NCBI RefSeq assembly: GCF_008370345.1
Contig: NZ_VTUU01000007.1
Coordinates: 1-64,000, forward strand
From: Marinobacter salinexigens
GTDB taxonomy: Bacteria; Pseudomonadota; Gammaproteobacteria; Pseudomonadales; Oleiphilaceae
Reading direction: 5' to 3'
DNA length: 64,000 nucleotides
In this document: positions 8,581-17,098 of the stretch, piece by piece
Numbering within the stretch: position 1 is the first letter of the stretch
How the letters are laid out: the number at the start of each line of letters is the position of its first letter
Translations under genes and position numbers: made by a program
The notes under the pieces: model-generated
The model's input: the letters and a program-made list of their open reading frames with translations, nothing else
What the model was told of the DNA's origin: nothing
Database searches by the model: none

Positions 8581-9501
8581 ATGAGTAACGAAAAGATTGT
8601 TGACGGAAAAGTCGTTATTGTCACTGGCGCCGGCCGTGGTATTGGCCGTGCTACCGCGATCATGTTGGCCGAGAACGGTGCCAAAGTTGTTGTGAACGAT
8701 ATTGGCGGTGCTGCAGATGGATCCGGCAATGATGCCACCCCGGCGCAGGAAGTGGTTGACGAAATCAAAGCAGCTGGTGGTGAAGCCGTAGCGAACTTCG
8801 ATAGCGTTACCTCCTGGGAAGGTGGTCAGAATATCGTTAAGTGTGCTGTCGATACCTTCGGCCGCATCGATGCGGTGATCAATAACGCGGGTAACCTGCG
8901 TGACGTGATCTTCCATAAAATGACTGAAGACGATTTCGACGCGGTGCTGGCTGTTCACCTTAAAGGTACCTTCAACGTCAGCCGTGCTGCTGCAACGATT
9001 TTCCGCGAGCAGGGCAGCGGCACCTTCGTGAATATGACGTCTACGTCCGGTCTGATCGGTAATTTTGGCCAGGCTAACTATGCCGCAGCCAAAATGGGTA
9101 TCGTCGGTCTGTCCAAGTCCATGGCTCTGGACATGCAACGCTTTGGTGTAACCTCCAACTGCATCGCTCCGTTCGCCTGGAGCCGTCTGATCGGCAGCAT
9201 CCCGACAGACAGCGAAGAACAGAAGGCGCGTGTTGCCAAAATCCAGCAGATGACCCCAGACAAGATCGCTACCCTTGCCGTTTCCTTGTGCAGTGACAAA
9301 GCAAAGAATGTAACGGGTCAGATCTTCGGTGTTCGCAACAACGAAATCTTCCTGTTCAGTCAGCCGCGTCCGTTCCGTTCAGCCCATACCTCTGAAGGCT
9401 GGACTCCGGAAACTGTGCTGGATCGGGTTCTTCCGGCCTTCGAAGCGGATTTCTACCCGCTTGATCGTTCCGCAGACGTCTTCAGCTGGGACCCGTTCTA
9501 A
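8581..9501 (+). CDS. MFE2-type (3R)-hydroxyacyl-CoA dehydrogenase (SDR)
   Basis: 306-residue short-chain dehydrogenase. TGAGRGIG (15-22) binds NAD(P), NNAG is at 101-104, and the catalytic set is Ser154, Tyr167 and Lys171 (YAAAK). VVNDIGG, NNAGNLRD and AVHLKGTFNVSRAA match the dehydrogenase domain of peroxisomal multifunctional enzyme 2 (17-beta-HSD type 4). It should oxidise a 3-hydroxyacyl-CoA to the 3-keto form after the MaoC hydratase encoded next. A strong AGGAGGGTGTC precedes the ATG. The about 60-residue C-terminal tail is longer than in a minimal SDR and fits the MFE2 group. Confidence 0.88.
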   Translation: MSNEKIVDGKVVIVTGAGRGIGRATAIMLAENGAKVVVNDIGGAADGSGNDATPAQEVVDEIKAAGGEAVANFDSVTSWEGGQNIVKCAVDTFGRIDAVINNAGNLRDVIFHKMTEDDFDAVLAVHLKGTFNVSRAAATIFREQGSGTFVNMTSTSGLIGNFGQANYAAAKMGIVGLSKSMALDMQRFGVTSNCIAPFAWSRLIGSIPTDSEEQKARVAKIQQMTPDKIATLAVSLCSDKAKNVTGQIFGVRNNEIFLFSQPRPFRSAHTSEGWTPETVLDRVLPAFEADFYPLDRSADVFSWDPF

Positions 9502-9523
9502 GGTCCGTCTCTGCCGTTTAGTT

Positions 9524-9541
9524 CCGGCCCCGAGGGGCCGG
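9524..9541. repeat. GC-rich hairpin between SDR and MaoC genes
   Basis: CCGGCCCC (9524-9531) and GGGGCCGG (9534-9541) are perfect arms separated by 2 nt, giving an effective tetraloop. Another intercistronic hairpin of this operon without a U-run. Confidence 0.55.
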
Positions 9542-9584
9542 ACGCCTTTCAGGCCAAGCCAGCAACAATAAAAGGAGCACCACG

Positions 9585-10442
9585 GTGGCCATCGATTACG
9601 ACAAGTTGATGAATCGCAAGTTCGAACGTCTCGAGCATACCTATACCGAGAAAGACACTATTCTGTATGCCCTGGGTGTTGGCATGGGGATTGACCCGCT
9701 CGACGAAGATTGCCTGAAGTTCGTTTACGAAGATGGCCTCAAGGCGATGCCCAGCATGGCCAACGTTCTGGCTTATCCGGGCTTCTGGGCAAAAGAACCG
9801 GATACCGGTATTGATTGGGTCAAAATCCTGCACGCCGGGCAGGAAATGATCATGCACAAACCGCTGCCTGCCTCCGGTAAGGTAGAGGCCACCACCAGGA
9901 TCAACGAAATTGTGGACAAGGGCGAAGGAAAAGGCGCTTTGATTCTGTCCGAACGCACCGTCCGCGACTCCGCGACCGGTGAAGATCTGTGTACCCTCAT
10001 CAGCACCACCATGGCTCGTGGTGACGGTGGTTTTGGCGGCCCCTCAGTTCCGTCCCCGAAACCAGATCCCATTCCCGAGCGCGAGCCCGACATGGTTTGT
10101 GATCTTCCGACTCTGCCGATGGCAGCGTTGATATACCGGCTTTCGGGTGACTATAACCCATTGCACGCATCTCCTTCGGTGGCGACAGCGGCAGGATTCA
10201 AAGCACCTATTTTGCACGGGCTGTGTACCTTTGGTGTCGCAACCCACGCGATTCTGAAGAACCTGTGTGATTATGATCCTGAGCGTTTCCATCGTATTCG
10301 CCTCAGATTCTCTTCACCGGTTTATCCGGGTGAAACCATCCGCACTGAGATCTGGCGTGATGGTAACGAGGTGGCGTTCCGCTGCCGCGTTGTTGAGCGC
10401 GATGTTGTCGTAATCAACAACGGCTACGCAGAAGTCAGCTGA
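9585..10442 (+). CDS. Hydratase-2 (MaoC/MFE2-type enoyl-CoA hydratase)
   Basis: 285 residues with the double hot-dog layout of eukaryotic hydratase 2. The signature YRLSGDYNPLH spans 184-194, with Asp189 and His194 as the catalytic pair. It hydrates trans-2-enoyl-CoA to (3R)-hydroxyacyl-CoA, the substrate of the SDR encoded just upstream. Together the two genes equal a split peroxisomal D-bifunctional protein. The GTG at 9585 is chosen because AAAGGAG precedes it at normal spacing and MAIDYDKL aligns with family N-termini. Acyl-chain preference unknown; branched substrates are inferred from the operon. Confidence 0.88.
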   Translation: MAIDYDKLMNRKFERLEHTYTEKDTILYALGVGMGIDPLDEDCLKFVYEDGLKAMPSMANVLAYPGFWAKEPDTGIDWVKILHAGQEMIMHKPLPASGKVEATTRINEIVDKGEGKGALILSERTVRDSATGEDLCTLISTTMARGDGGFGGPSVPSPKPDPIPEREPDMVCDLPTLPMAALIYRLSGDYNPLHASPSVATAAGFKAPILHGLCTFGVATHAILKNLCDYDPERFHRIRLRFSSPVYPGETIRTEIWRDGNEVAFRCRVVERDVVVINNGYAEVS

Positions 10443-10451
10443 TCTCCTCGT

Positions 10452-10484
10452 CTGGCCGCTAACGGTAGTTCCGAGAGTGGCCAG
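10452..10484. repeat. Intercistronic inverted repeat after MaoC gene
   Basis: CTGGCC (10452-10457) pairs with GGCCAG (10479-10484), with some extra pairing inside (CT/AG), in the 77-nt gap before the CoA-transferase gene. Weaker than the hairpins upstream. Confidence 0.4.
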
Positions 10485-10519
10485 TAATTCCAGCCCCTGG
10501 CTAACCTGGAACCTACATT

Positions 10520-11749
10520 ATGCAGAATATTCTTTCCGGACTTCGTATCGTTGAGGGCAGTGCTTTTGTCGCAGCGCCCTCAGGCGGAATGACCCTGGGC
10601 CAGCTCGGGGCCGATGTTATCCGATTCGACCCTATCGGTGGCGGTATTGATTACAACCGCTGGCCAGTGACCAACGACCAGAAAAGCCTCTATTGGCACA
10701 GCCTGAACAAGGGCAAACGTTCCATTGCGGTGGACTTTCGTCGCCCGGAAGGGCAGGAATTGCTGACCCGCCTGATTACGCTTCCCGGTGATGACGCAGG
10801 CCTGTTCCTGACGAACTTTCCGGCCAAGGGCTGGCTGTCTTATGACCAGCTGGCCAAACAACGAGAAGACCTTATTTATCTGAATCTCATCGGTGACCGT
10901 CACGGTCGTGGCGCACTGGATTACACCGTTAACTGCAAGGTCGGTTTTCCAGCCATTACCGGTATTGGCAAAAGTGGCGAGATTCCCCCGCTCAATAATC
11001 CTTTGCCCGCCTGGGATGTGATCACCGGTCAGCAGATTGCGCTTGGTTTACTGGCTGCAGAGCGCCACCGCACACGTACGGGGCAGGGCCAGTTGGTGCG
11101 TATTACTCTGGCAGACGTTGCATTGGCGACTCTGGGTAACCTTGGTTATATCGCAGAGATGATGATCAATGGTGAAGAGCGGGATGGGATCGGTAACAAC
11201 CTCTTCGGAACCTATGGTCACGACTTCCAGTGTCAGGACGGTGAGCGCGTCATGGTGGTGGGCGTTAGCCCGAACCAGTGGCGAGCGTTGGTAAATGTTA
11301 CTGGTACGGAAGCCCAGGTTGCTGAATTGCAGCAGCGCATGGGTCTGGACTTCATCAAGGAAGGCGATCGCTATAAAGGCAGTGATGGCATCACGGAGAT
11401 CTTCCGTCCGTGGTTCTCGGAGCGCCGGTTCGAACAGGTCGCATCCGAACTCGACAATGCGGGCGCCTGCTGGGGCAAGTATCAGAGTATCCGGGAAGTG
11501 GTCGAGAACGACATCGACTGCTCCGCTGATAACCCGCTGTTCCAGATGGTGGATCAGCCAGGTATCGGCGAATACCTGATGCCGGACCATCCGCTCCGGT
11601 TTACCGGCCTGGAACAGGAAGCGGTGCGCCCGGCGCCCCGATTGGGACAGCATACCGAGGAAATTCTGGCAGACACCCTGGGGCTGAGCTCGGGTGAGAT
11701 CGCCAAGCTGTTTGACGCAAAAATCGTCGCTGGATCAGATCAACAATAA
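10520..11749 (+). CDS. mct: Family III CoA transferase, mesaconyl-CoA C1:C4 transferase-like
   Basis: 409 residues. Asp166 in PAWDVITG is the catalytic aspartate of CaiB/BaiF enzymes. The N-terminus ([20 protein letters not shown], then [11 protein letters not shown]), [13 protein letters not shown] and the C-terminal PGIGEYLMP match my recollection of the mesaconyl-C1-CoA:C4-CoA transferase (2-methylfumaryl-CoA isomerase) of the 3-hydroxypropionate bicycle. That enzyme moves CoA between the two carboxyls of mesaconate. The fit with the Mcd-like gene, whose product would be mesaconyl-C1-CoA, supports the call. Only weak GGA lies upstream of the ATG. Subfamily needs a phylogenetic check. Confidence 0.78.
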   Translation: MQNILSGLRIVEGSAFVAAPSGGMTLGQLGADVIRFDPIGGGIDYNRWPVTNDQKSLYWHSLNKGKRSIAVDFRRPEGQELLTRLITLPGDDAGLFLTNFPAKGWLSYDQLAKQREDLIYLNLIGDRHGRGALDYTVNCKVGFPAITGIGKSGEIPPLNNPLPAWDVITGQQIALGLLAAERHRTRTGQGQLVRITLADVALATLGNLGYIAEMMINGEERDGIGNNLFGTYGHDFQCQDGERVMVVGVSPNQWRALVNVTGTEAQVAELQQRMGLDFIKEGDRYKGSDGITEIFRPWFSERRFEQVASELDNAGACWGKYQSIREVVENDIDCSADNPLFQMVDQPGIGEYLMPDHPLRFTGLEQEAVRPAPRLGQHTEEILADTLGLSSGEIAKLFDAKIVAGSDQQ

Positions 11750-11786
11750 CAAGAGCCGCCGAAGCCCGGCAGCCATGGAGAATCCA

Positions 11787-12902
11787 ATGGGACCATTGCA
11801 CGGATACCGCATCATTGAACTGGCGGGTATTGGGCCAGGCCCGTTCTGCGGCATGATGCTGGCAGACCTTGGGGCGGAAGTGATCAGTGTGGAACGTCTG
11901 GGCGCCAAGGCGCCCAAGGCAGAGCTGGATTGCAGCCGGCGAGGCAAGCGATCCATTGCCCTGAACCTGAAAAGCAACGCCGGGGTTGAAGCCCTGTTGA
12001 AGCTGGTGGAATCCGCCGACGCTCTGATTGAAGGTTTTCGTCCAGGCGTCACTGAGAAACTGGGGCTCGGACCGGACGACTGTCTGGCCCGGAATCCGAA
12101 ACTGATCTATGGCCGTATGACGGGCTGGGGCCAGTTCGGCCCGCTATCCAACGCTGCCGGCCACGACATTAATTACATTTCCCTGACCGGCGCGCTCAAC
12201 GCCGTTGGTCGTGCTGGAGAGAAACCGGTTCCTCCGCTCAATCTGGTGGGTGATTTCGGTGGTGGCGGTATGTTTCTGGCTCTGGGTGTTGTCTCTGGTC
12301 TGCTGGAGGCACAGAAGTCTGGCAAGGGGCAGGTTGTTGATGCGGCCATGACAGACGGTTCAGCTGTTCTTATGTCGATGTTTCATACCATGCATGCGAT
12401 GGGACTGCACTCACTGGAGCGTGGTACTAACAAACTGGATGGTGGGGCCCACTTCTACGATTCCTACGAGACCCGGGATGGCAAGTACATTTCCATCGGT
12501 TCCATTGAGCCTCAGTTTTATGCGCAGCTGAGGAGTGTTGCCGGATTGCCGGATGATCCGTTTGCGGATCAGGGTAACAAGGCTCGCTGGCCCGAGATGA
12601 AACAGGCCATTGCAGAAGTGTTCCTGCAGAAAACCCGTGACGAATGGTGTCAGCTGATGGAAGGCACCGATATCTGTTTCGCCCCGGTTCTGGATTTTCA
12701 GGAAGCCCAGGACCATCCCCATAACGTCGAACGGAAGACCTACGTTCAGGTTGGCGACATGATGCAACCGGCACCTGCGCCCCGGTTTAGTCGTACGGAA
12801 CCGGAAGTACGTCATCCAGCCCGCTCTTACGGTACCGATACCCAATCGGTTTTTGCAGAGTTGGGATACAGCGTTGAACAAATTGAGGCCCTGGCCAACT
12901 GA
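11787..12902 (+). CDS. Alpha-methylacyl-CoA racemase
   Basis: 371 residues from the ATG at 11787, preceded by GGAG at 6 nt; ATG 11775 is possible. With this start, His126 (AGHDINY) and Asp156 (VGDFGGGG) fall on the catalytic numbering of mycobacterial [34 protein letters not shown] and LIEGFRPGV are hallmarks. The enzyme interconverts (2R)- and (2S)-2-methylacyl-CoA through an enolate, needed because ACADs accept only the 2S form. It is the strongest single sign that the operon handles 2-methyl-branched acyl-CoAs such as isoprenoid acids or steroid side chains. Confidence 0.9.
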   Translation: MGPLHGYRIIELAGIGPGPFCGMMLADLGAEVISVERLGAKAPKAELDCSRRGKRSIALNLKSNAGVEALLKLVESADALIEGFRPGVTEKLGLGPDDCLARNPKLIYGRMTGWGQFGPLSNAAGHDINYISLTGALNAVGRAGEKPVPPLNLVGDFGGGGMFLALGVVSGLLEAQKSGKGQVVDAAMTDGSAVLMSMFHTMHAMGLHSLERGTNKLDGGAHFYDSYETRDGKYISIGSIEPQFYAQLRSVAGLPDDPFADQGNKARWPEMKQAIAEVFLQKTRDEWCQLMEGTDICFAPVLDFQEAQDHPHNVERKTYVQVGDMMQPAPAPRFSRTEPEVRHPARSYGTDTQSVFAELGYSVEQIEALAN

Positions 12903-12952
12903 GTTAGCTGGCGGGGCAGTGATTGACGAATTGATAAGGTGTGAGGCCACAG

Positions 12953-13750
12953 ATGAGTGATCTTTTATACGAAGTCGAAAATGGTGTTGCCTATCTGACC
13001 ATGAACCGGCCAGAGGTGCGGAATGCACTGTCTCTGGATATGCGGGAGCAGATGATTTCGTTATTTCAGTCCCTGGAAGGGGACAACTCGGTGCGTTGTG
13101 TCGTTCTGCGGGGTGAAGGCGAACACTTCATGTCCGGAGGGGATGTGAAGTCGTTCATGGAGTTTACCGAGCTGACGCCGGATGAGCGGCGAGTCGTGTT
13201 TGTAAACCGCATTCACCGAAATCTTAACGGCATGATGTATGCGATGCGCCGCCTGAGCAAGCCGATCATCGCGAGCGTTCGCGGCGCTGCCGCAGGGGCC
13301 GGGGTCAGTATTGCGCTGAGCTGTGACCTGGTTGTGGCGTCTGATGACGCCTTCTTCACCCTCGCCTACTCAAAGATCGCCAGTAGCCCGGATGGCGGTG
13401 CTACCTATTATCTGCCGCGTCTGGTCGGTACCAAAATGGCCATGGAGATTGCGCTTTTGGGTGATCGCTTCACCGCTCAGGAGGCGAAGGATCTGGGCAT
13501 GATCAACCGTGTTGTACCGACAGCAGATCTGCAGGATGAAACCCGCAAGCTTGCCGAAAGACTGGCCCAGGGCCCAACGGTTGCCTATGGCAACATCAAG
13601 AAACTGATCCTGCAATCCTCTGAGAATTCGCTGGACCAGCAACTCCAGTCAGAAGCGGAAACCTTCGGTGAAACGGTGATGAGTGAAGACTGGGTTGAAG
13701 GTGTCAGCGCCTTTAATCAGAAGCGAAAACCCCAGTTCACTGGCCGTTGA
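12953..13750 (+). CDS. Enoyl-CoA hydratase/isomerase (crotonase family)
   Basis: 265 residues from ATG 12953 (GAGG 6 nt upstream; a GTG at 12941 is an alternative). TMNRPEVRNALS, the oxyanion-hole region MSGGDVKSF and the segment AAAGAGVSIALSCD identify the crotonase fold. The second catalytic position reads ASSPDGGATYYLPRLVG, with Asp-Gly where many hydratases have Glu, so isomerase or other crotonase chemistry is possible. It is the second hydratase of the operon, giving an (S)-specific or isomerase function beside the MaoC enzyme. Confidence 0.85.
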   Translation: MSDLLYEVENGVAYLTMNRPEVRNALSLDMREQMISLFQSLEGDNSVRCVVLRGEGEHFMSGGDVKSFMEFTELTPDERRVVFVNRIHRNLNGMMYAMRRLSKPIIASVRGAAAGAGVSIALSCDLVVASDDAFFTLAYSKIASSPDGGATYYLPRLVGTKMAMEIALLGDRFTAQEAKDLGMINRVVPTADLQDETRKLAERLAQGPTVAYGNIKKLILQSSENSLDQQLQSEAETFGETVMSEDWVEGVSAFNQKRKPQFTGR

Positions 13751-13819
13751 TCCAAGGCTATATTTCAGGCCCCGATCTCAGATCCTGGTGGCAGTTTGCG
13801 TGTATGAGTGGCAGAAACA

Positions 13820-15367
13820 ATGACAACAATCGACAAGTCGACATTCAAAGGTATCGTCTGCGGTAGCAGGCATCTGACCCATGAAGAGTTCCGGCAGACT
13901 ATGCTTCGGGCTGCGACCGGGTTTCGGCACCTGGGCATTGAGCCTGGAGACTGCATCGGTATTTTCCTACGCAACGACATACCGTTTGTTGCGGTAAACC
14001 AGGCCGCGAGTTATATCGGCGCCTACGCGGTGCCGATCAACTGGCACCTTGCAGGCGAGGAACTTTCCTACATCCTGCAGGATTGTGGAGCCAAGGTGTT
14101 GGTGATTCACGCTGATCTCTGGCGGGGTATCCGTGACGATATTCCTGAGGGTGTGCAGTGTCTTGTGGTGGAAACCCATGAGGACATCCGGGCGGCCTAT
14201 GGCCTCAGCCCGGGAGATTGTGAGGTACCTTCGGGAATGGTGAGCTGGGACAAGTGGCTGGCTTCCCATGAGCCGACCGGCGAGCCACCGCTGCAAGGGC
14301 CCGCCTCAATGCTCTACACCTCCGGCACAACGGGACACCCTAAAGGCGTTCGCCGTATTCCCCTGGCGGCAGATGAAGCCAAACAGATGCTGGATTTCCG
14401 CTCCCGGGTTTATGGTTGTGCTCCGGGAGCCCGCTGTATGGTGCCCGGTCCGTTATACCACAGTGCCCCTAACGGCTATGGCGTCCAGGCCTCAAGAATC
14501 AGTGACCTGCTGGTGATTGTGCCGCGCTTTGATGCTGAAGATACTCTCAGGCTGATCGAAGAATACAAGCTGACGGCAGCTATGATGGTGCCGATCATGT
14601 TTATCCGTCTGCTGAAGTTGCCCGAACAAACCCGCAGCCGTTACGACCTCTCCAGTCTCGAGTTCGTTATCCACGCGGCGGCACCTTGCCCGGCGGATAT
14701 CAAACGCAAGATGATTGACTGGTTTGGTCCGGTGATTAACGAGTTCTACGGTTCCACTGAGTCCGGGGCGGTCGTCGCTTGCAACTCCGAGCAGGCGTTG
14801 GCCAAACCGGGAAGTGTCGGAACGATTGTTCCCGAAGCTGACGTCCGGATACTGGATGAGCAGGGTAATATCGTTCCGGCTAATACCATCGGGGAAATCT
14901 ATTCCCGTTTTCCAATCAACGACTTCACCTATAACGGCAAGCCGGAAGCCCGGGCTGAAATTGATCGGGATGGTTACATCACTTCCGGGGATGTGGGGTA
15001 CATGGACGAAGATGGCTTCCTGTTTATCGCTGACAGGGTCAAGGACATGGTGATTTCCGGAGGTGTGAATATCTACCCGGCTGAAATTGAATCAGTCCTT
15101 CATAACTATCCGGGTATCAAGGATTGTGCGGTATTCGGGGTGCCAGATGACGAGTTTGGCGAATCGGTCATGGCGGTTCTGGAAGTGGAAAATGAAGACG
15201 GCGTTTCAATCAACGAAGTGACCGTATACCTGAGGGAGCATCTGGCTGGTTTCAAGGTTCCACGGAGTATCGTCATTGGCGAAAACCTGCCCCGTGAAGA
15301 CTCCGGAAAGATTTTCAAGCGCCGGTTGAGGGATCATTACTGGGAAAAAGCAGGCCGCAAGATCTGA
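13820..15367 (+). CDS. Acyl-CoA ligase (AMP-binding, ANL superfamily)
   Basis: About 515 residues. The adenylate P-loop YTSGTTGHPKG and the FYGSTESG, SGDVGYMDEDG and DRVKDMVISGG motifs are in the expected order, and the C-terminal lysine lies in REDSGKIFKRRL. It activates a carboxylic acid to acyl-CoA with ATP, presumably feeding this operon. The ATG at 13820 is used; a GTG at 13808 would add four residues and no strong ribosome site separates them. Last gene of the operon, followed by a terminator. Chain length and branching preference unknown. Confidence 0.87.
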   Translation: MTTIDKSTFKGIVCGSRHLTHEEFRQTMLRAATGFRHLGIEPGDCIGIFLRNDIPFVAVNQAASYIGAYAVPINWHLAGEELSYILQDCGAKVLVIHADLWRGIRDDIPEGVQCLVVETHEDIRAAYGLSPGDCEVPSGMVSWDKWLASHEPTGEPPLQGPASMLYTSGTTGHPKGVRRIPLAADEAKQMLDFRSRVYGCAPGARCMVPGPLYHSAPNGYGVQASRISDLLVIVPRFDAEDTLRLIEEYKLTAAMMVPIMFIRLLKLPEQTRSRYDLSSLEFVIHAAAPCPADIKRKMIDWFGPVINEFYGSTESGAVVACNSEQALAKPGSVGTIVPEADVRILDEQGNIVPANTIGEIYSRFPINDFTYNGKPEARAEIDRDGYITSGDVGYMDEDGFLFIADRVKDMVISGGVNIYPAEIESVLHNYPGIKDCAVFGVPDDEFGESVMAVLEVENEDGVSINEVTVYLREHLAGFKVPRSIVIGENLPREDSGKIFKRRLRDHYWEKAGRKI

Positions 15368-15390
15368 TACCGCTGCCTGTCAGCAAAACA

Positions 15391-15417
15391 CCAGGCTCTT
15401 ATGGGCCTGGTCCTTTT
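15391..15417 (+). terminator. Rho-independent terminator of the ten-gene operon
   Basis: CCAGGC (15391-15396) and GCCTGG (15405-15410) form a stem followed by TCCTTTT. It sits between convergent genes; the A-rich stretch on its left could let it work in both directions. Confidence 0.7.
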
Positions 15418-15430
15418 CGTTATCTGGTTT

Positions 15431-16210
15431 TCAGCGGCCGGTAAATGCCGGTACCCGCTTGTTCTGACGGGCATCGATGGCCTCGGCAAAATCTTCTGTA
15501 TTGAAGGCAATCTGCTGGCACTCTGCCTCCAGGCTCAGGGATGTCGCCAGGTCATGAGTAGCGGCTGCGTGGATTTCCTTTTTGATCAGTCCCAGTGCTG
15601 TTGTCGGCCCGGAAGCCAGTTGGTTTGCGAGAGCGTCGGCTTCGTTCCACAGGGTTTCCCTTTCTGTCAGCTTGTGGGCTAACCCCCACAACAGCGCCTC
15701 CTCGGCGGAGAAGGCTCCCCCGGTCAGCGCCAGCGAGGCTGTGCGGCGTGGTCCAAGGGCTCGGGTCAGAAACCAGGAGCCGCCGCCATCCAGAACGGCG
15801 CCTATCCGTGCGAATGACACGTGGAATACCGCATCGCTGCTGACCACCATAAGGTCTGATGCCAGGGCTATGCTGACTCCTGCGCCAGCTGAAGGACCAT
15901 TGACGGCCGCAATCACGGGTATGGGCAAGTTCGTCATAAGTTTGATAACCCGGTTGATCCCGGCCTCGACCTGCTCGCCAATGTTCCCCCTGCGCGCCAG
16001 GATCTGATCGGGCTGGACATCGGCGCCGGTGCAGAAGCCGCGACCTTCAGCCCGGATGACAATCGCTCGCACGGTGGGCTTCTCTGTTTGTTGAGATAAC
16101 AGCTCCAACAGGGTTTCGCGCATCTCGTTGGACAGGGCGTTGAGTCTGTCTGGCCGGTTCAGGGTGATGGTCAGAATGTTATTGCTGATGCTGTGCAGTA
16201 GATCACTCAT
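15431..16210 (-). CDS. Enoyl-CoA hydratase/isomerase
   Basis: 259 residues from the ATG at 16210, preceded by AAGGCACCAGC; an in-frame start at 16258 adds 16 residues without family similarity. TLNRPDRLNALS, GRGFCTGADV and GPSAGAGVSIALASD mark the crotonase fold. The second site reads GAVLDGGGSWFLTRALG, again without the usual Glu, as in PaaG-like isomerases and some hydratases. It is transcribed away from the neighbouring thioesterase gene and converges on the big operon. Substrate unknown. Confidence 0.87.
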   Translation of the reverse strand: MSDLLHSISNNILTITLNRPDRLNALSNEMRETLLELLSQQTEKPTVRAIVIRAEGRGFCTGADVQPDQILARRGNIGEQVEAGINRVIKLMTNLPIPVIAAVNGPSAGAGVSIALASDLMVVSSDAVFHVSFARIGAVLDGGGSWFLTRALGPRRTASLALTGGAFSAEEALLWGLAHKLTERETLWNEADALANQLASGPTTALGLIKKEIHAAATHDLATSLSLEAECQQIAFNTEDFAEAIDARQNKRVPAFTGR

Positions 16211-16419
16211 GCTGGTGCCTTTTGTTCTTGTGTCAGAAATTGTGGGAAGTTCTTTCATGGCTTCTGAAATTAACCCGGAATTCCTGCATGACTCCAGCTT
16301 TTGCCATACCGTGTTGGCATGGAAAACATAGAGAAATTATAAAGGTACGGCGATGGGGATAGTGTTAGCGTTGATCTTCATGTTTTTTGCCAGACCAGTT
16401 TGTTAGGTTGCAAAGCGTT

Positions 16420-16448
16420 ATCCGGTTTTTGTATCAGGAAAACCGGAT
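16420..16448. repeat. 10-bp perfect inverted repeat upstream of thioesterase gene
   Basis: ATCCGGTTTT (16420-16429) and AAAACCGGAT (16439-16448), separated by 9 nt, in the divergent gap between the enoyl-CoA hydratase and thioesterase genes. It ends 60 bp before the thioesterase ATG. It could be an operator or a leader hairpin; no U-run follows on either strand. Confidence 0.55.
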
Positions 16449-16508
16449 TTATAAAAAAAATAGTGCCACGTGTTGTCCTGGCACCGCTGCCGAAATGATG
16501 TGGATGTT

Positions 16509-16946
16509 ATGAGCGAACAAAATCTGAAGTATGAAACGGAGAACAGAAGCGGGTTCCGGGAAGTGCTTGGCTTCGAGATTGCCGAGTGGAAGCCTGAGTA
16601 CGCCGTTATCACTGCAAACATGGAAGAGCGACACCTGAACCGGAACGGTTTCGTGCACGGAGGTGTATTCGTGTCGCTTCTGGACAGTGCTGCGGGGCTT
16701 TGTGGAACCTATTGTTCTGTACCGGGGAATGTCCGCCGATGCATCACCATCTCACTGAATACCCACTTCATGAACCCGGTTAAATCCGGGACCCTGAGGA
16801 TTGAGGCCCGGGTGGTTAACCGGGGCCGGAAAATTTTCTTTGTGGAGTCGAAAATTCTCTGTGATGACTTGCTGATCGCGACGGGGCAGGGAACGTTTCG
16901 CTATGTTCTTGGCGGCGAGAACGAGGAAGGTGTGCCCGCGGATTAA
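16509..16946 (+). CDS. PaaI-like hot-dog acyl-CoA thioesterase
   Basis: 145 residues from ATG 16509. HLNRNGFVHGGVFVSLLDSA carries the HGG and Asp of the PaaI/4HBT-like thioesterase active site. It should hydrolyse acyl-CoA, often to release CoA from dead-end intermediates. The upstream in-frame ATG at 16470 has no family support. It lies 152 bp before the TRAP operon in the same direction. Substrate not predictable. Confidence 0.82.
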   Translation: MSEQNLKYETENRSGFREVLGFEIAEWKPEYAVITANMEERHLNRNGFVHGGVFVSLLDSAAGLCGTYCSVPGNVRRCITISLNTHFMNPVKSGTLRIEARVVNRGRKIFFVESKILCDDLLIATGQGTFRYVLGGENEEGVPAD

Positions 16947-17098
16947 CGTTTTTCATCCTATGCTGTTCAGGCATGGGTTCTATAAAATATAGGTCGTTGT
17001 TGATATTGGTTTCCGGTGATAGCTTGAGTGGACGTGGGGTGTGAGTTTTCTCGTCCCGCTTAACAAAAATAACACTTGGTAGACCGGAGCTATATATC

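Noticed and set aside
16470..16508. Sigma-54 promoter (GG/GC motif) before the thioesterase gene
   Set aside because: A TGGCAC sequence is present, but the GC element is at the wrong distance; the spacing is 7 bases instead of 10.
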